NCBI RefSeq assembly: GCF_016901135.1
Contig: NZ_JAFEVL010000042.1
Span: 62,001-126,000, forward strand
Source: Martinezella lusitana
GTDB taxonomy: Bacteria > Pseudomonadota > Alphaproteobacteria > Rhizobiales > Rhizobiaceae
DNA: 64,000 bases
Reading direction: 5' to 3'
In this document: positions 34,466 through 42,984 of the stretch, piece by piece
Position numbering within the stretch: position 1 is the first letter of the stretch
Layout of the letters: each line of letters begins with the position of its first letter
Translations under genes and position numbers: made by a program
The notes under the pieces: generated by a model
What the model was told of the DNA's origin: nothing
What the model saw: only the letters and a program-made list of their open reading frames with translations
Databases searched by the model: none

Positions 34466-35356
34466 ATGTCGTTCTTCGAGATCATGGACCCGGCCTTCGG
34501 GAAATTCGTCCTCGGCAATGCTCCCGTCAAGCAGATTGCCACCGGGTTCGACTGGGTGGAAGGCCCGGTCTGGTTCGGAGACCTGAATTGCCTGCTGTTC
34601 TCCGATATCCCCAACAACCGCATCATGCGCTGGATACCGGGTGTCGGCACCAGCGTCTTTCGCGAGCCGTCGAACTTCTCCAACGGCCATACGCGCGACC
34701 GGCAGGGCCGGCTCGTCAGCTGCGAACATGGCGGCAGGCGAGTGACGCGCACGGAGTTCGACGGATCGATCACGGTGATCGCCGACAGCTATGAGGGCAA
34801 GCGGCTGAATTCGCCCAACGATGTCATCGTCGCCTCGGATGGCGCCATCTGGTTCACCGATCCCCATTATGGCATCGCGACGGATTACGAGGGGCATAGA
34901 AGCGAGCAGGAACTGCACTGCAACGTCTATCGCGTCGATCCCTCCGGCACGATGCAGGCGGTCCTCACGGACTTCAATTGCCCGAACGGGCTCGCATTCA
35001 GCCCGGACGAGAAGAAGCTCTATGTCGCCGATACCGGCCGCATGCATAGCGGCGATCCGCAGCACATCCGCATCTTCAGCGTCGGCGAGAACTGGCGCCT
35101 ATCCGGCGGCGAAGTGTTCCATGTGATTTCGCCGGGCTGCGCCGACGGTATGCGGCTCGATACAGACGGCAATCTCTGGTCGTCGGCAGCCGACGGCGTG
35201 CATTGCATCGCGCCTGACGGGCATGTGATGGGCAAGATCCTGGTGCCCGAAACGGTTTCCAACCTCTGCTTCGGCGGGCGCGGCAAGCACAGGCTCTTCA
35301 TAACAGCGACCACCAGCGTCTATGCGATTTCGCTCAACCGAAGCGGGACGCTTTGA
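34466..35356 (+). CDS. SMP-30/gluconolactonase-family lactonase
   Basis: 296 residues, six-bladed propeller lactonase. Metal-site features are the early Glu in WVEGPVWF, an Asn in SPNDVIVASDGAIWFTDP, an Asn in NCPNGLAFSPDEKKLYVADT and an Asp in GCADGMRLDTDGNLW. It should open an aldonolactone to the free aldonate, upstream of the dehydrogenases. Secretion is not indicated (no signal peptide). ATG at 34466 has GGGAGG ten bases before it; the longer frame runs antisense through the GlcG-like gene and is not used. Confidence 0.92.
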   Translation: MSFFEIMDPAFGKFVLGNAPVKQIATGFDWVEGPVWFGDLNCLLFSDIPNNRIMRWIPGVGTSVFREPSNFSNGHTRDRQGRLVSCEHGGRRVTRTEFDGSITVIADSYEGKRLNSPNDVIVASDGAIWFTDPHYGIATDYEGHRSEQELHCNVYRVDPSGTMQAVLTDFNCPNGLAFSPDEKKLYVADTGRMHSGDPQHIRIFSVGENWRLSGGEVFHVISPGCADGMRLDTDGNLWSSAADGVHCIAPDGHVMGKILVPETVSNLCFGGRGKHRLFITATTSVYAISLNRSGTL

Positions 35357-35440
35357 TATACGGCCGTCGGAAAACCGGCCCTCGATCCAGGACGGTGGGG
35401 CCGTCTGTTCACTCGACTACAGGGAATTGAATCTTCGTCA

Positions 35441-35470
35441 CGACAATCGCCGATCACGGGGCGATTGTCG
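35441..35470. terminator. Hairpin terminator after the lactonase gene
   Basis: Perfect ten-base arms CGACAATCGC and GCGATTGTCG around a ten-base loop between two convergent genes. No strong U-run. Confidence 0.6.
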
Positions 35471-35492
35471 CCACCACACGCAATTCATGGTT

Positions 35493-35726
35493 TCAGCGCA
35501 GATCGGCCTGCGTGCCGGAACGCAGGCGAGCGCGAGCCATTGGCTTCAGGCCGACCGACAGGTCCTGGCCGGCATCGCCGCCGACTGCCTCTGCGCGCCG
35601 CTGTCTGAATGCCGCATCCTGCAACAGGTTCGCCATTCCGGCGACGGATATGCGATCCGCGCGCATGACCTGGCGGATCAGCGGATCTTTAAGAACTTCG
35701 GCGATCGTCAAGTCCCGGTGGGTCAT
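35493..35726 (-). CDS. Small conserved rhizobial-type protein of unknown function
   Basis: 77 residues. The ATG at 35726 has an excellent AGGAG site, and the coding style is normal. The N-terminus MTHRDLTIAEVLKDPLIRQV, followed by MRADRISV and LLQDAAFRQR, resembles small proteins of unknown function common in Rhizobium. It is soluble, charged and probably helical. No function is proposed. It faces the ArsR-type gene across a 335-base divergent region. Confidence 0.72.
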   Translation of the reverse strand: MTHRDLTIAEVLKDPLIRQVMRADRISVAGMANLLQDAAFRQRRAEAVGGDAGQDLSVGLKPMARARLRSGTQADLR

Positions 35727-36061
35727 GGTTAGCTCCTGTTCGTTAGAGCAGAAGATAAACCGCTTAATTAGCAGTGCGATGTCAAAAGCCGGACAAAAAC
35801 AAGGCAGTTCGTTCGATTTTGTTACAGAATAATTGTAAAACGACTTGCGCACATATTCCCAAATTGCGCTCAGGCCCTAGTTGTCGCGTCACGAAAGGCC
35901 TATAAACGACAATCGGCCTGAATGGGAGGTCCGGTTGCTCCGCGTGAGCGCAACGTATTGCAACAAATCAGAGCATAATTTTGCAACGTTTGCGTTTATC
36001 ATCGCGTGCCGCCTGAACTCCGAAGATTGAACAGCTTTCGCTAATAACGAACGGTCGCGTC
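35727..36061. other. Divergent intergenic region before the ArsR-type gene
   Basis: 335 bases, partly AT-rich, containing the promoters of the small protein and the ArsR-type gene. No open frame of coding character and no strong palindrome were seen. Confidence 0.5.
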
Positions 36062-36415
36062 ATGTATTCTGATCAGACAAAAGAAGATGAGCGCATCATT
36101 TATCACGCAGATCTTCTAAGCCAGCTCTCCAATCCGAAACGCCTGGAGGTTTGCATCCACCTGTCGGATCATGAGGAGGACGTCAATAGCCTGGCCAAAA
36201 GGCTTGGAATATCGCAATCGGCTCTCAGCCAGCATTTGACGCGGCTTCATCAGTCGGGAATCGTCAAGGTGCGCCGCCATGCGCAATTCCGATACTATAC
36301 CTGCGACCATCCGGGCGTGCAGCGCATCCTGAAGACCCTATCGGAGATTTTTGAAGCGGTTCCGGATCGAGCGACACCGGACGCCACGGATAGCTCCGAG
36401 CGCAACAAACCTTGA
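36062..36415 (+). CDS. ArsR/SmtB-family winged-helix regulator
   Basis: 117 residues. Winged helix-turn-helix with LLSQLSNPKRLEVCIHL at the start and recognition helix LGISQSALSQHLTRLHQSGIV. It has only one Cys at the alpha3 position and lacks the CxCxxC metal box, so a metal sensor is uncertain; redox or other sensing is possible. No obvious target operon is adjacent. Confidence 0.85.
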   Translation: MYSDQTKEDERIIYHADLLSQLSNPKRLEVCIHLSDHEEDVNSLAKRLGISQSALSQHLTRLHQSGIVKVRRHAQFRYYTCDHPGVQRILKTLSEIFEAVPDRATPDATDSSERNKP

Positions 36416-36527
36416 GGCCTCGCGCAGTTATTGCGCAAGCTGATCGGCTGGCAGCACAAAGTCCTCGCCGCGGCATCAAAGGCGGCGAGCCTGAAAGATG
36501 ATGGTGGCGGCAGGCTTACGCGCCCGG

Positions 36528-37187
36528 TTACTTCATCTCTGCTAACAAAGCATCGGCGCCTTTGCGAATACCGACCTTAGAAGCCTCCAGCGACGAAAAG
36601 CTTGCCCCGACATTCATGGCGTTGGGATATTGCTTCGTCACATAGGCGAGCAAAAGGCGATTGGTCGGTGCATCGTAGAGTTCCACGGCATAATTTACCG
36701 AGCCCGTCATGGAGCCCTCACGACCGCGAGCAGCCTGAACGGCGTTGTAGGCTCCGCCACCGACATCAATGTGCGAGAATGGACCGAGGACCGGTGTGGT
36801 CGTCTTTGCTCCGGTGAGCGTCAAATGAAGTCTCAAGGTGGCGGGGCCGGGAATGCTTGCGATTGCAAAGCGTGTTCTGAGCTTTTCGGCAAATTGCTCC
36901 CGCATATAGCTTGCAAGCAGCGACTTATCGTTTTCGGCCATCTTGACGAACTGATTGTCCGAACCATTGTAGATCGAGACAGGGTCGACGATGATTTTGC
37001 TATACGACCGCCAATCGACCTGCCCCTTGTACCTGTAGGGCGTGCGGCCCGTTTCGTCCTGGCTGTTAGGCTGAAGCTGCGGCGCCGAGGCCAGACCGGA
37101 ATAGACGGTCGGATCGGCGGTCGTGCAGCCCGCAACAGTCGAGCACAGGGCAATCAGCACGACGCCGGCGATAGATCTTCTCAGCAA
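36528..37187 (-). CDS. DUF3313-type outer-membrane lipoprotein
   Basis: 219 residues with a lipoprotein signal (lipobox VAGC, Cys21). The body resembles DUF3313 lipoproteins (VDWRSYSKIIVDPVSIY, then LRLHLTLTGAKTTTP, GGAYNAVQAARG and SVNYAVELYDAPTNRLL). TTG start at 37187, supported by AGGAG eight bases before it. The gene lies downstream of, and on the same strand as, the two-component system with a 200-base gap, so it may have its own promoter. Function unknown. Confidence 0.83.
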   Translation of the reverse strand: MLRRSIAGVVLIALCSTVAGCTTADPTVYSGLASAPQLQPNSQDETGRTPYRYKGQVDWRSYSKIIVDPVSIYNGSDNQFVKMAENDKSLLASYMREQFAEKLRTRFAIASIPGPATLRLHLTLTGAKTTTPVLGPFSHIDVGGGAYNAVQAARGREGSMTGSVNYAVELYDAPTNRLLLAYVTKQYPNAMNVGASFSSLEASKVGIRKGADALLAEMK

Positions 37188-37387
37188 TGATTTGGCTCCT
37201 GGAGGAATGTGGATGGAGTTTTCCCAGAGCGAGTTCTATTGCGCCGCCGGATTGCGGTGTTTTCTTTCATGTTCGGAAATGTTCGCCTGGATTGCGACCA
37301 TGGGCCAAAGAGCCGAAATGGCTGCCGCACCGCATACGCCGTCGGATCGACGGCCGGCCGTCGTTTTGCGCCGATCAGAATGGCAAT

Positions 37388-38767
37388 CTAATGCGTCTCG
37401 GGCATCTTGCGTGACGCACCGGCCAGCCGAACTACGGTCTGGTCCTGCCCCGGTGGGAGGCTGATCTCGACGACGAGGCCATTGGGCTTGCGGTCGAGTA
37501 AGGTCAATCTTCCATTGTGGCCTTTTCGCACGATGCCTTCCGCCGTCGGCAGGCCGAGACCGAAACCACCGCCCGCACCCGTCGTGCGCGCCTTGTCGGC
37601 CTTGAAGAAAGGCTCCAGAACACGCGCCTTGAGCTTGTCGCTCAAGCCCGGGCCGTTGTCGCTGACCCTGATCAGCACGCCACCATCAGCCGCGCTGTGC
37701 AGTTCGATTTCGATCCAATTTGCATAGCGGGAGGCATTTTCGACAAGATTGCTCACGGCCCGCGTGATGGACTGCGGCTTGCACATGCAGGTGAGCCGGC
37801 GTGGCCCAATGAAGCTCACATCGATGCCCGTCTCCGAAAAATCCGTCGCGATCGTCTGAAGCAGGCTGGAAATATCCACCTTGCGGGACGGCACGCTATG
37901 AGAGGCATTCGTCAGGAACGCCAGGCTCTCATCGATCATGGCGCCCAGGGTGGTGATATCGGCAAGCATCTGGCGCTGCAAATCCTGCTGCTCGCAGCGC
38001 TCGGCCCGCATCCGCAGCCGAGTCAGCGGCGTCCTCAGATCATGGCTGATCGAGCTCAGCATCCGCGTCCGGCTGTCGACCATCTCCAATATCCGGCTGC
38101 GCATGATATTGAGCGAGGTCGCAAGGCTCCTGATTTCCGCCGCTCCCTCCGTGACGAAGGGCTTCTCGAGGCTGTCGTCCATACTCGCCTCCTCGGCAGC
38201 TGCGGCGAAACGGGCGACCGGTCGAGTGATCAGCCGACTGCTGAAATAGGCCAGAAGCGCAATCGGGATGACGATCTTCAAGATCCCGCTCGCCACAGCC
38301 GGCAGGAGCCAGAGGTAAGGCGAAAAGACCGGCATGTGAAAGATAAGCGCGCGTTCGGCGTCCACTTTCACCATGAGGACATCGGGTTGCGTCGCGCCGA
38401 TAAACAGCCACTCGATAGATTGAGAAAAACTGTTTTCGAGCAAGGCACGCACGCGTGTCGGGATGTCGCTCGACGCGTTGGCATCGCCTTCCGTCCGCAT
38501 CTGCGCGGCGGGCGCTTTCTCCACCAAAACTCCAAGATCGGCGGCAGACTTCAGAACGGCAGCTTCCTCTTCGACTGAACGGGTGCGCCGGAACTGGTCG
38601 AGAACCAACTCGATCCTGCCCGCCAGCAGGCCGATCTGGATGCCCTTGTCATGCCGACCGTAGATGTACGGCTCGGAGACCGTGGCGACGACGGAAACGA
38701 GAATGGTCAACAGCGTCGCCAAAATGAGGATCTGCGTACGGATGGAGGCGGCGCGAAAGCTCGTCAT
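37388..38767 (-). CDS. Sensor histidine kinase of two-component system
   Basis: 459 residues from the ATG at 38767, which overlaps the response regulator stop by four bases. Membrane helices at about 11-30 and 152-175 frame a periplasmic sensor of about 120 residues. A HAMP-like linker (178-232), a HisKA domain with His242 (SISHDLRTPLTRLR) and an ATPase domain with N box (NLVENASRY), G1 (DNGPGLS) and G2 (GGGFGLGLPTA) follow. The signal is unknown. Confidence 0.92.
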   Translation of the reverse strand: MTSFRAASIRTQILILATLLTILVSVVATVSEPYIYGRHDKGIQIGLLAGRIELVLDQFRRTRSVEEEAAVLKSAADLGVLVEKAPAAQMRTEGDANASSDIPTRVRALLENSFSQSIEWLFIGATQPDVLMVKVDAERALIFHMPVFSPYLWLLPAVASGILKIVIPIALLAYFSSRLITRPVARFAAAAEEASMDDSLEKPFVTEGAAEIRSLATSLNIMRSRILEMVDSRTRMLSSISHDLRTPLTRLRMRAERCEQQDLQRQMLADITTLGAMIDESLAFLTNASHSVPSRKVDISSLLQTIATDFSETGIDVSFIGPRRLTCMCKPQSITRAVSNLVENASRYANWIEIELHSAADGGVLIRVSDNGPGLSDKLKARVLEPFFKADKARTTGAGGGFGLGLPTAEGIVRKGHNGRLTLLDRKPNGLVVEISLPPGQDQTVVRLAGASRKMPETH

Positions 38768-39486
38768 GACAGTCGCTCCACCTTGGACGCAAACAGATAG
38801 CCTCCGAGCCGCACGGTCTTGATGAAGGAGGGCTCCTTGAGATTGGGCTCGATTTTCTGGCGCACGCGGCTGATATGAGCGTCGATGCTGCGCTCGACCG
38901 GCCCGGCCGAACCCGCATGCGTCATCGACAAAAGCTGCTCGCGCGTCAGTATCCGGTTGGGATTGCGGCAAAAGGCCAGGAGCAGGTCGAACTCCGCCGT
39001 CGTCATGGAGACTTCTGCCCCGTCCGCATCGAATAGCTGCCGGCTTTTGGGATCGATGCGCCAGCCGGCGAAAGACAACGGCGCCAAGCTGTCGTCGGGT
39101 TGCTGGGTGTAGGCGGCTCTTCGCAAGATACTTTTAATGCGGGCCATCAACTCGCGGGAATTAAAGGGTTTTGTCACATAGTCGTCAGCCCCGAGTTCGA
39201 GGCCCAGAATCCGGTCGACGTCCTCGTGAAGGGCGGTCAGCATGAGGATCGGAACTGTTCGATCCGCGCGTAGCCGCCGGCAGATGCTGAAGCCGTCCTC
39301 GCCGGGAAGCATGGCATCGAGCACGATGAGATCGAAGTTTTGCCGCACAAGCAGGCGATCCATGTCAGCGCCGTTTGCCGCGGAGATCGCCTTGAAACCA
39401 TTGCTGGTCACGAGCTCGACCAGCATGCCCGCTATATCGGTGTCGTCCTCGACGATGAGAATATGAGATTGTTCGGAAAACGCCAT
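38764..39486 (-). CDS. OmpR-family response regulator
   Basis: 240 residues from ATG 39486. The receiver domain has acidic residues VEDD (12-15), phospho-acceptor Asp57 (IVLDAML), Thr/Lys (MLTALHED, YVTKPF), and the C-terminal winged helix carries TTAEFDLLLAFCRNPNRIL and RSIDAHISRVRQKIE. The longer upstream frame is not family-like. Transcribed before its kinase as a coupled pair. Confidence 0.92.
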   Translation of the reverse strand: MAFSEQSHILIVEDDTDIAGMLVELVTSNGFKAISAANGADMDRLLVRQNFDLIVLDAMLPGEDGFSICRRLRADRTVPILMLTALHEDVDRILGLELGADDYVTKPFNSRELMARIKSILRRAAYTQQPDDSLAPLSFAGWRIDPKSRQLFDADGAEVSMTTAEFDLLLAFCRNPNRILTREQLLSMTHAGSAGPVERSIDAHISRVRQKIEPNLKEPSFIKTVRLGGYLFASKVERLS

Positions 39487-39774
39487 GTCGCGGGTCGCTG
39501 CCTTCGCTGGAATGCCGGTCACGCGATCCCTCGCGCGCAAAATTATCTCACCGGACCGCTGATCTGTCACGTTCACGTCCGCGATGCAGCTCCGACGAGA
39601 AAGTGACAAGCGCTACCCATGCTCGGTCATAGGATTTTTCCGACACGTTGCCTTTCCAAACGTTGAAGCCCGGGGAAAATAGCAGACGCCTCATGAAGCT
39701 GTGTTCGAAAATGTTGAGTTATGTTGCGGCTCCGGCAAAAGAGAAGGCGACGGCCTCCCCGGCTCCGGTCCTGC

Positions 39775-40503
39775 TCAAACACCGCGCTTGTTGCCCCAGA
39801 TGAGCACATGCAATTGCGGCAGGACCCGCGCCTCGAACCACCTGTCATCGCTGACCTTGTCCACGAGCCAGCGCATCCGCTCCATGACACCGTCAATGTC
39901 GACGATAGCATCGTCGGCATCGGGCGGCGGCGGCGTGTGGTTGCCGGGCTGCAGGTAAACAGGCAAATGTGGATAGCGGGAAGCAGCCGCGCGCGCATAG
40001 GCATAATCGCGATCGTCGAACACGACGATCTTCAGCGCGACCTGCGGCTTGTCCGCCGCGATGCGCAAACAGTCGTCGAAGGCGCCCCAATCCGTAACCA
40101 TGCCGCTCGATGGTGGCTTCGGGCTCAACACAAGCGTGTCGAGCTCGGCGAACCATTCCTTGGCGACGCTCCCCTGCGTTTCCAGCGCGAAGCGATAGCC
40201 TTCGGCGTGACCGTGGGCGATCAGCGGACCGAGCGGCTGGACGGCCGGATTGCCACCCGAGAGCGATATCGTCAGCGGCCTGCCGCCGGAAAGCCGCGTC
40301 ACCTCTAGCCAGATCTCCTCGACCGACATCGGCCGCCATTGATCGCGATAGTCGCTGTCAACCGCATGCAGCGTATCGCACCAGGAACAGCGGTAGTCGC
40401 AGCCGCCGGTGCGCACGAAGACAGTCGGCAACCCGATCAATATCCCCTCGCCCTGGATCGTCGGCCCGAATATCTCGCTCACGCGAATGCGCGCCTCGCT
40501 CAT
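39775..40503 (-). CDS. queE: 7-carboxy-7-deazaguanine synthase QueE (radical SAM)
   Basis: 242 residues. Converts 6-carboxy-tetrahydropterin to 7-carboxy-7-deazaguanine. It carries the CX3CX2C radical-SAM cluster motif (Cys35, Cys39, Cys42 in [11 protein letters not shown]), the QueE signature [11 protein letters not shown] at the start and the [11 protein letters not shown]-binding segment. The start at 40503 overlaps the queD stop (ATGA). Last gene of the queCDE operon. Confidence 0.95.
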   Translation of the reverse strand: MSEARIRVSEIFGPTIQGEGILIGLPTVFVRTGGCDYRCSWCDTLHAVDSDYRDQWRPMSVEEIWLEVTRLSGGRPLTISLSGGNPAVQPLGPLIAHGHAEGYRFALETQGSVAKEWFAELDTLVLSPKPPSSGMVTDWGAFDDCLRIAADKPQVALKIVVFDDRDYAYARAAASRYPHLPVYLQPGNHTPPPPDADDAIVDIDGVMERMRWLVDKVSDDRWFEARVLPQLHVLIWGNKRGV

Positions 40504-40856
40504 GGCCGGTATTCCGCCCAGGTCTTCGGCGTCTCGCTGACCCGTACCGCCGACGTCTCGGGCAGACGGGCCTTGCACCAGTCGTAGAAATGCTTGGCGA
40601 GACATTCCGACGTCACGCGGCCATGGCCAAGGACATCATTCAAATGGCGATGGTCGAGATTGTCGTCGATATAGCGTTTTAGCGGCTGAAGCTCATGATA
40701 GTCACGAACGAAGCCATTGCCATCGAGTTCGGCGGCCGAGAGCTCCACCACGACGATGTAGTTGTGCCCGTGCAGCCGCGCGCATTGGTGATCGTCGGGA
40801 AGATGCGCCAGCTGATGCGAGGCCGAGAAATGAAATTCCTTGGTGATGCGGAACAT
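40500..40856 (-). CDS. queD: 6-carboxy-5,6,7,8-tetrahydropterin synthase QueD
   Basis: 118 residues. Makes 6-carboxy-tetrahydropterin from dihydroneopterin triphosphate. Zinc ligands His14 (FSASHQL), His29 and His31 (ARLHGHNY) and catalytic Cys25 are present, with the later acid-base DHRHLND. The ATG at 40856 shares one base with the queC stop (TGATG). Confidence 0.95.
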   Translation of the reverse strand: MFRITKEFHFSASHQLAHLPDDHQCARLHGHNYIVVVELSAAELDGNGFVRDYHELQPLKRYIDDNLDHRHLNDVLGHGRVTSECLAKHFYDWCKARLPETSAVRVSETPKTWAEYRP

Positions 40857-41566
40857 CACTTCACCTCCTGGGCCGAAAAGCCGGCCGTGACGGCTACCCA
40901 GAAGTCGGGATCCTCGTAATCCGTGGGGTCTTCGACGCCGGCAAGATGGAAAGCTTCTCGACGCTCGACACAGGTGCCGCAGCGCCCGCAATGGCGAGTG
41001 CCGCCCTTGTAGCAGGACCAGGTTTCGGCGAAGGGTGTGTTATGTCTCGCGCCGTCGATGACGATATCCGCCTTCGAAATGGTCACAAAAGGCGCATAGA
41101 GCGAGACGTTGGCATAGCCTTCCAGGGCATGGTTCTGCATCTGCTGGAAGGCATCGATGAAGCCCGGCCGGCAATCCGGGTAGATGAAGTGATCGCCGCC
41201 ATGGACAGCGACGGCCACGGCATCCGCCTTTTGCGCCGCCGCAAGCCCGAAGGCGATCGCGAGCATGATCGCATTGCGGTTCGGCACGACGGTCGCCTTC
41301 ATGGTCTCTTCGGCATAGTGCCCGTCGGGCACATCTATGTCGTCGGTGAGAGCCGATCCGGTCAGATGCTTGCCGATGGCGGTAATGTCGATGATCTCAT
41401 GCGGCACGCCGAGGCGTGTTGCGCAGGCCGCGGCGAATTCCACTTCCTTGCGATGCCGCTGGCCATAGTCGAAGGAAACGAGGCCGATAAGCTGATGTTC
41501 GGCCGCGACCTTATGAGCGAGCGAAACGGAGTCCAATCCGCCGGAGCAGACGACGATAGTCTTCAT
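40856..41566 (-). CDS. queC: 7-cyano-7-deazaguanine (preQ0) synthase QueC
   Basis: 236 residues. ATP-dependent formation of preQ0 from 7-carboxy-7-deazaguanine and ammonia. P-loop SGGLDS at 8-13, VVPNRNAIML in the middle and a C-terminal zinc site of four cysteines (SCYKGG, HCGRCGTCVERR). First gene of queC-queD-queE, behind a probable preQ1 riboswitch, so the pathway is feedback-controlled at the leader. Confidence 0.96.
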   Translation of the reverse strand: MKTIVVCSGGLDSVSLAHKVAAEHQLIGLVSFDYGQRHRKEVEFAAACATRLGVPHEIIDITAIGKHLTGSALTDDIDVPDGHYAEETMKATVVPNRNAIMLAIAFGLAAAQKADAVAVAVHGGDHFIYPDCRPGFIDAFQQMQNHALEGYANVSLYAPFVTISKADIVIDGARHNTPFAETWSCYKGGTRHCGRCGTCVERREAFHLAGVEDPTDYEDPDFWVAVTAGFSAQEVK

Positions 41567-41576
41567 AATTCAGGAT

Positions 41577-41607
41577 CCCTTGTTTTGACCGGGTGGGCTG
41601 CGACCGG
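41577..41607 (-). promoter_or_regulatory. Probable preQ1-I riboswitch in the queC leader
   Basis: On the minus strand the motif reads CCGG-UCGCAGCCCA-CCCGGU followed by CAAAACAAGGG. It matches the class I pattern: a short C/G stem, a loop with CGCA and CCC, a C-rich return arm, an A-rich tail and a final AAGG. The GGG of the tail can pair with CCC of the first loop as the pseudoknot. It ends about ten bases before the queC ATG and overlaps the ribosome site, fitting translational repression by preQ1. Confidence 0.65.
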
Positions 41608-41735
41608 ATTTCGTGGCCCTTATGGGCTACGGCGCGCTCAGTAGCAGCAGAACTCGGCGGAAACAAGGACCCTCGCAATATAGTCGTTTTGGGCCGGCAT
41701 CGCTGCCGGCCCATCGCTGGTCCTCGCCTGCGACG

Positions 41736-42842
41736 TTAGCTGACGCCGGCAAACTTTCCCGAAATAGTCAGATCCGGATAGTAACCGGCCGGCTTGTCGC
41801 CCACCGTCTGACCGCCGGTCATAGCGCCCTGGATCTCCGCTCCGAAGAAGGAATAGGGGAAGGTTGGCTGCAACGCACTGACATCGTCGAGCCGTTGGCG
41901 CAACGCCGACGGAATCTCGAAGTCCATTGCGCCGAGATTGTCGTTCAGCTGCTCCAGCTTCGTTGCGCCGATAATGATCGAGGCGATGCCTGGCTGCGTC
42001 ATGGCCCAATTGACGGCGACCTGTGCCATGCTGCGCCCAAGCTCGGCAGATACCTTTTCCAGCTCGGCAACGATTGCCCAGTTGCGTTCGTTGAACTTCT
42101 GAAAGCCTGGATTTGTCGTTCCTCGTACAGTCTCGAGCCGACCGGCCGTCGGCTCTGCGGCGCTCGGGCGGTACTTGCCGCTCAGAAGACCGCTCGCCAA
42201 TGGGCTCCAGGCCATGACGCCAGCGCCATAGCGCGTGCCGAAGGGGATGAACTCGTTCTCGATATTACGCTCCGCCAGCGAATATTCGAGCTGCAGTGCC
42301 GATATCGGCTCATAGCCGCGATACTCGGCGATAGCCTGGGCGCGGCTCACATACCACGCCGGCACGTCCGACAGACCGACGTGAAGCACCTTTCCCGAAC
42401 GGACGAGATCGTCAAACGTGCGCATGACCTCTTCGGGCGGCGTCAGCCGGTCCCAGCAATGCATCAGGTAAAGATCGATATGGTCGGTGTTGAGCCGCTT
42501 CAGCGAGCCCTCGACGGCGCGCAGTATGTTCTTGCGGCCATTGCCGGCGGCGTTCGGTGTGTGTGCCTGAAGGTTCATGCTGAATTTTGTCGCGATCACA
42601 GCCTCATCGCGCAGTCCGCGTTCGGCGATGAATTCGCCGAGCCAGGTTTCCGACGTGCCGCCGGTATAGGCATCGGCGGTATCGAAGAAATTGCCGCCGG
42701 CCTCGACATAGGCGTCGAAGATGGCGCGAGCCGTCTTCTTGTCCGATCCCCAGCCCCATTCCGTGCCGAAAGTCATGGTGCCGAGGGCAAGCCGCGTTAC
42801 TTTCAGGCCGCTATTGCCGAGAGTGTAGAATTCCATGCTCAT
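41736..42842 (-). CDS. Aldo/keto reductase
   Basis: 368 residues. TIM-barrel NADPH-dependent reductase with the catalytic tetrad visible as Asp and Tyr in FFDTADAYTGG, Lys in VIATKFS and His in LYLMHCWD. The cofactor segment is GATKLEQLNDNL. GAGGAG seven bases before the ATG at 42842 decides the start; the frame upstream covers the divergent promoter. It is divergent from a LysR-type gene that probably controls it. Substrate unknown. Confidence 0.92.
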   Translation of the reverse strand: MSMEFYTLGNSGLKVTRLALGTMTFGTEWGWGSDKKTARAIFDAYVEAGGNFFDTADAYTGGTSETWLGEFIAERGLRDEAVIATKFSMNLQAHTPNAAGNGRKNILRAVEGSLKRLNTDHIDLYLMHCWDRLTPPEEVMRTFDDLVRSGKVLHVGLSDVPAWYVSRAQAIAEYRGYEPISALQLEYSLAERNIENEFIPFGTRYGAGVMAWSPLASGLLSGKYRPSAAEPTAGRLETVRGTTNPGFQKFNERNWAIVAELEKVSAELGRSMAQVAVNWAMTQPGIASIIIGATKLEQLNDNLGAMDFEIPSALRQRLDDVSALQPTFPYSFFGAEIQGAMTGGQTVGDKPAGYYPDLTISGKFAGVS

Positions 42843-42955
42843 GGATGTGCTCCTCATTGCCGCGTGCAGCCTCGTTCGGATGGTCGATCGGGCCTGTCGG
42901 CGACTTGACCGACACAGGATCGCCTCTTTTGTGTCCTGCGATAAGATCATTTAAT

Positions 42956-42972
42956 TCGCATACATTATGCGA
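42956..42972. promoter_or_regulatory. Palindrome between aldo/keto reductase and LysR genes (candidate LysR box)
   Basis: TCGCAT-acatt-ATGCGA, a perfect six-base inverted repeat with the T-N11-A shape of LysR sites, 13 bases before the LysR ATG in the divergent region. Confidence 0.6.
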
Positions 42973-42984
42973 TATAGTTCATGA

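Noticed and set aside
35322..35732. 136-codon plus-strand frame after the lactonase
   Set aside because: It overlaps the terminator hairpin and a minus-strand gene with a strong ribosome site.
37517..38578. 353-codon plus-strand frame opposite the histidine kinase
   Set aside because: The minus strand carries all kinase motifs; the plus frame has shadow composition.
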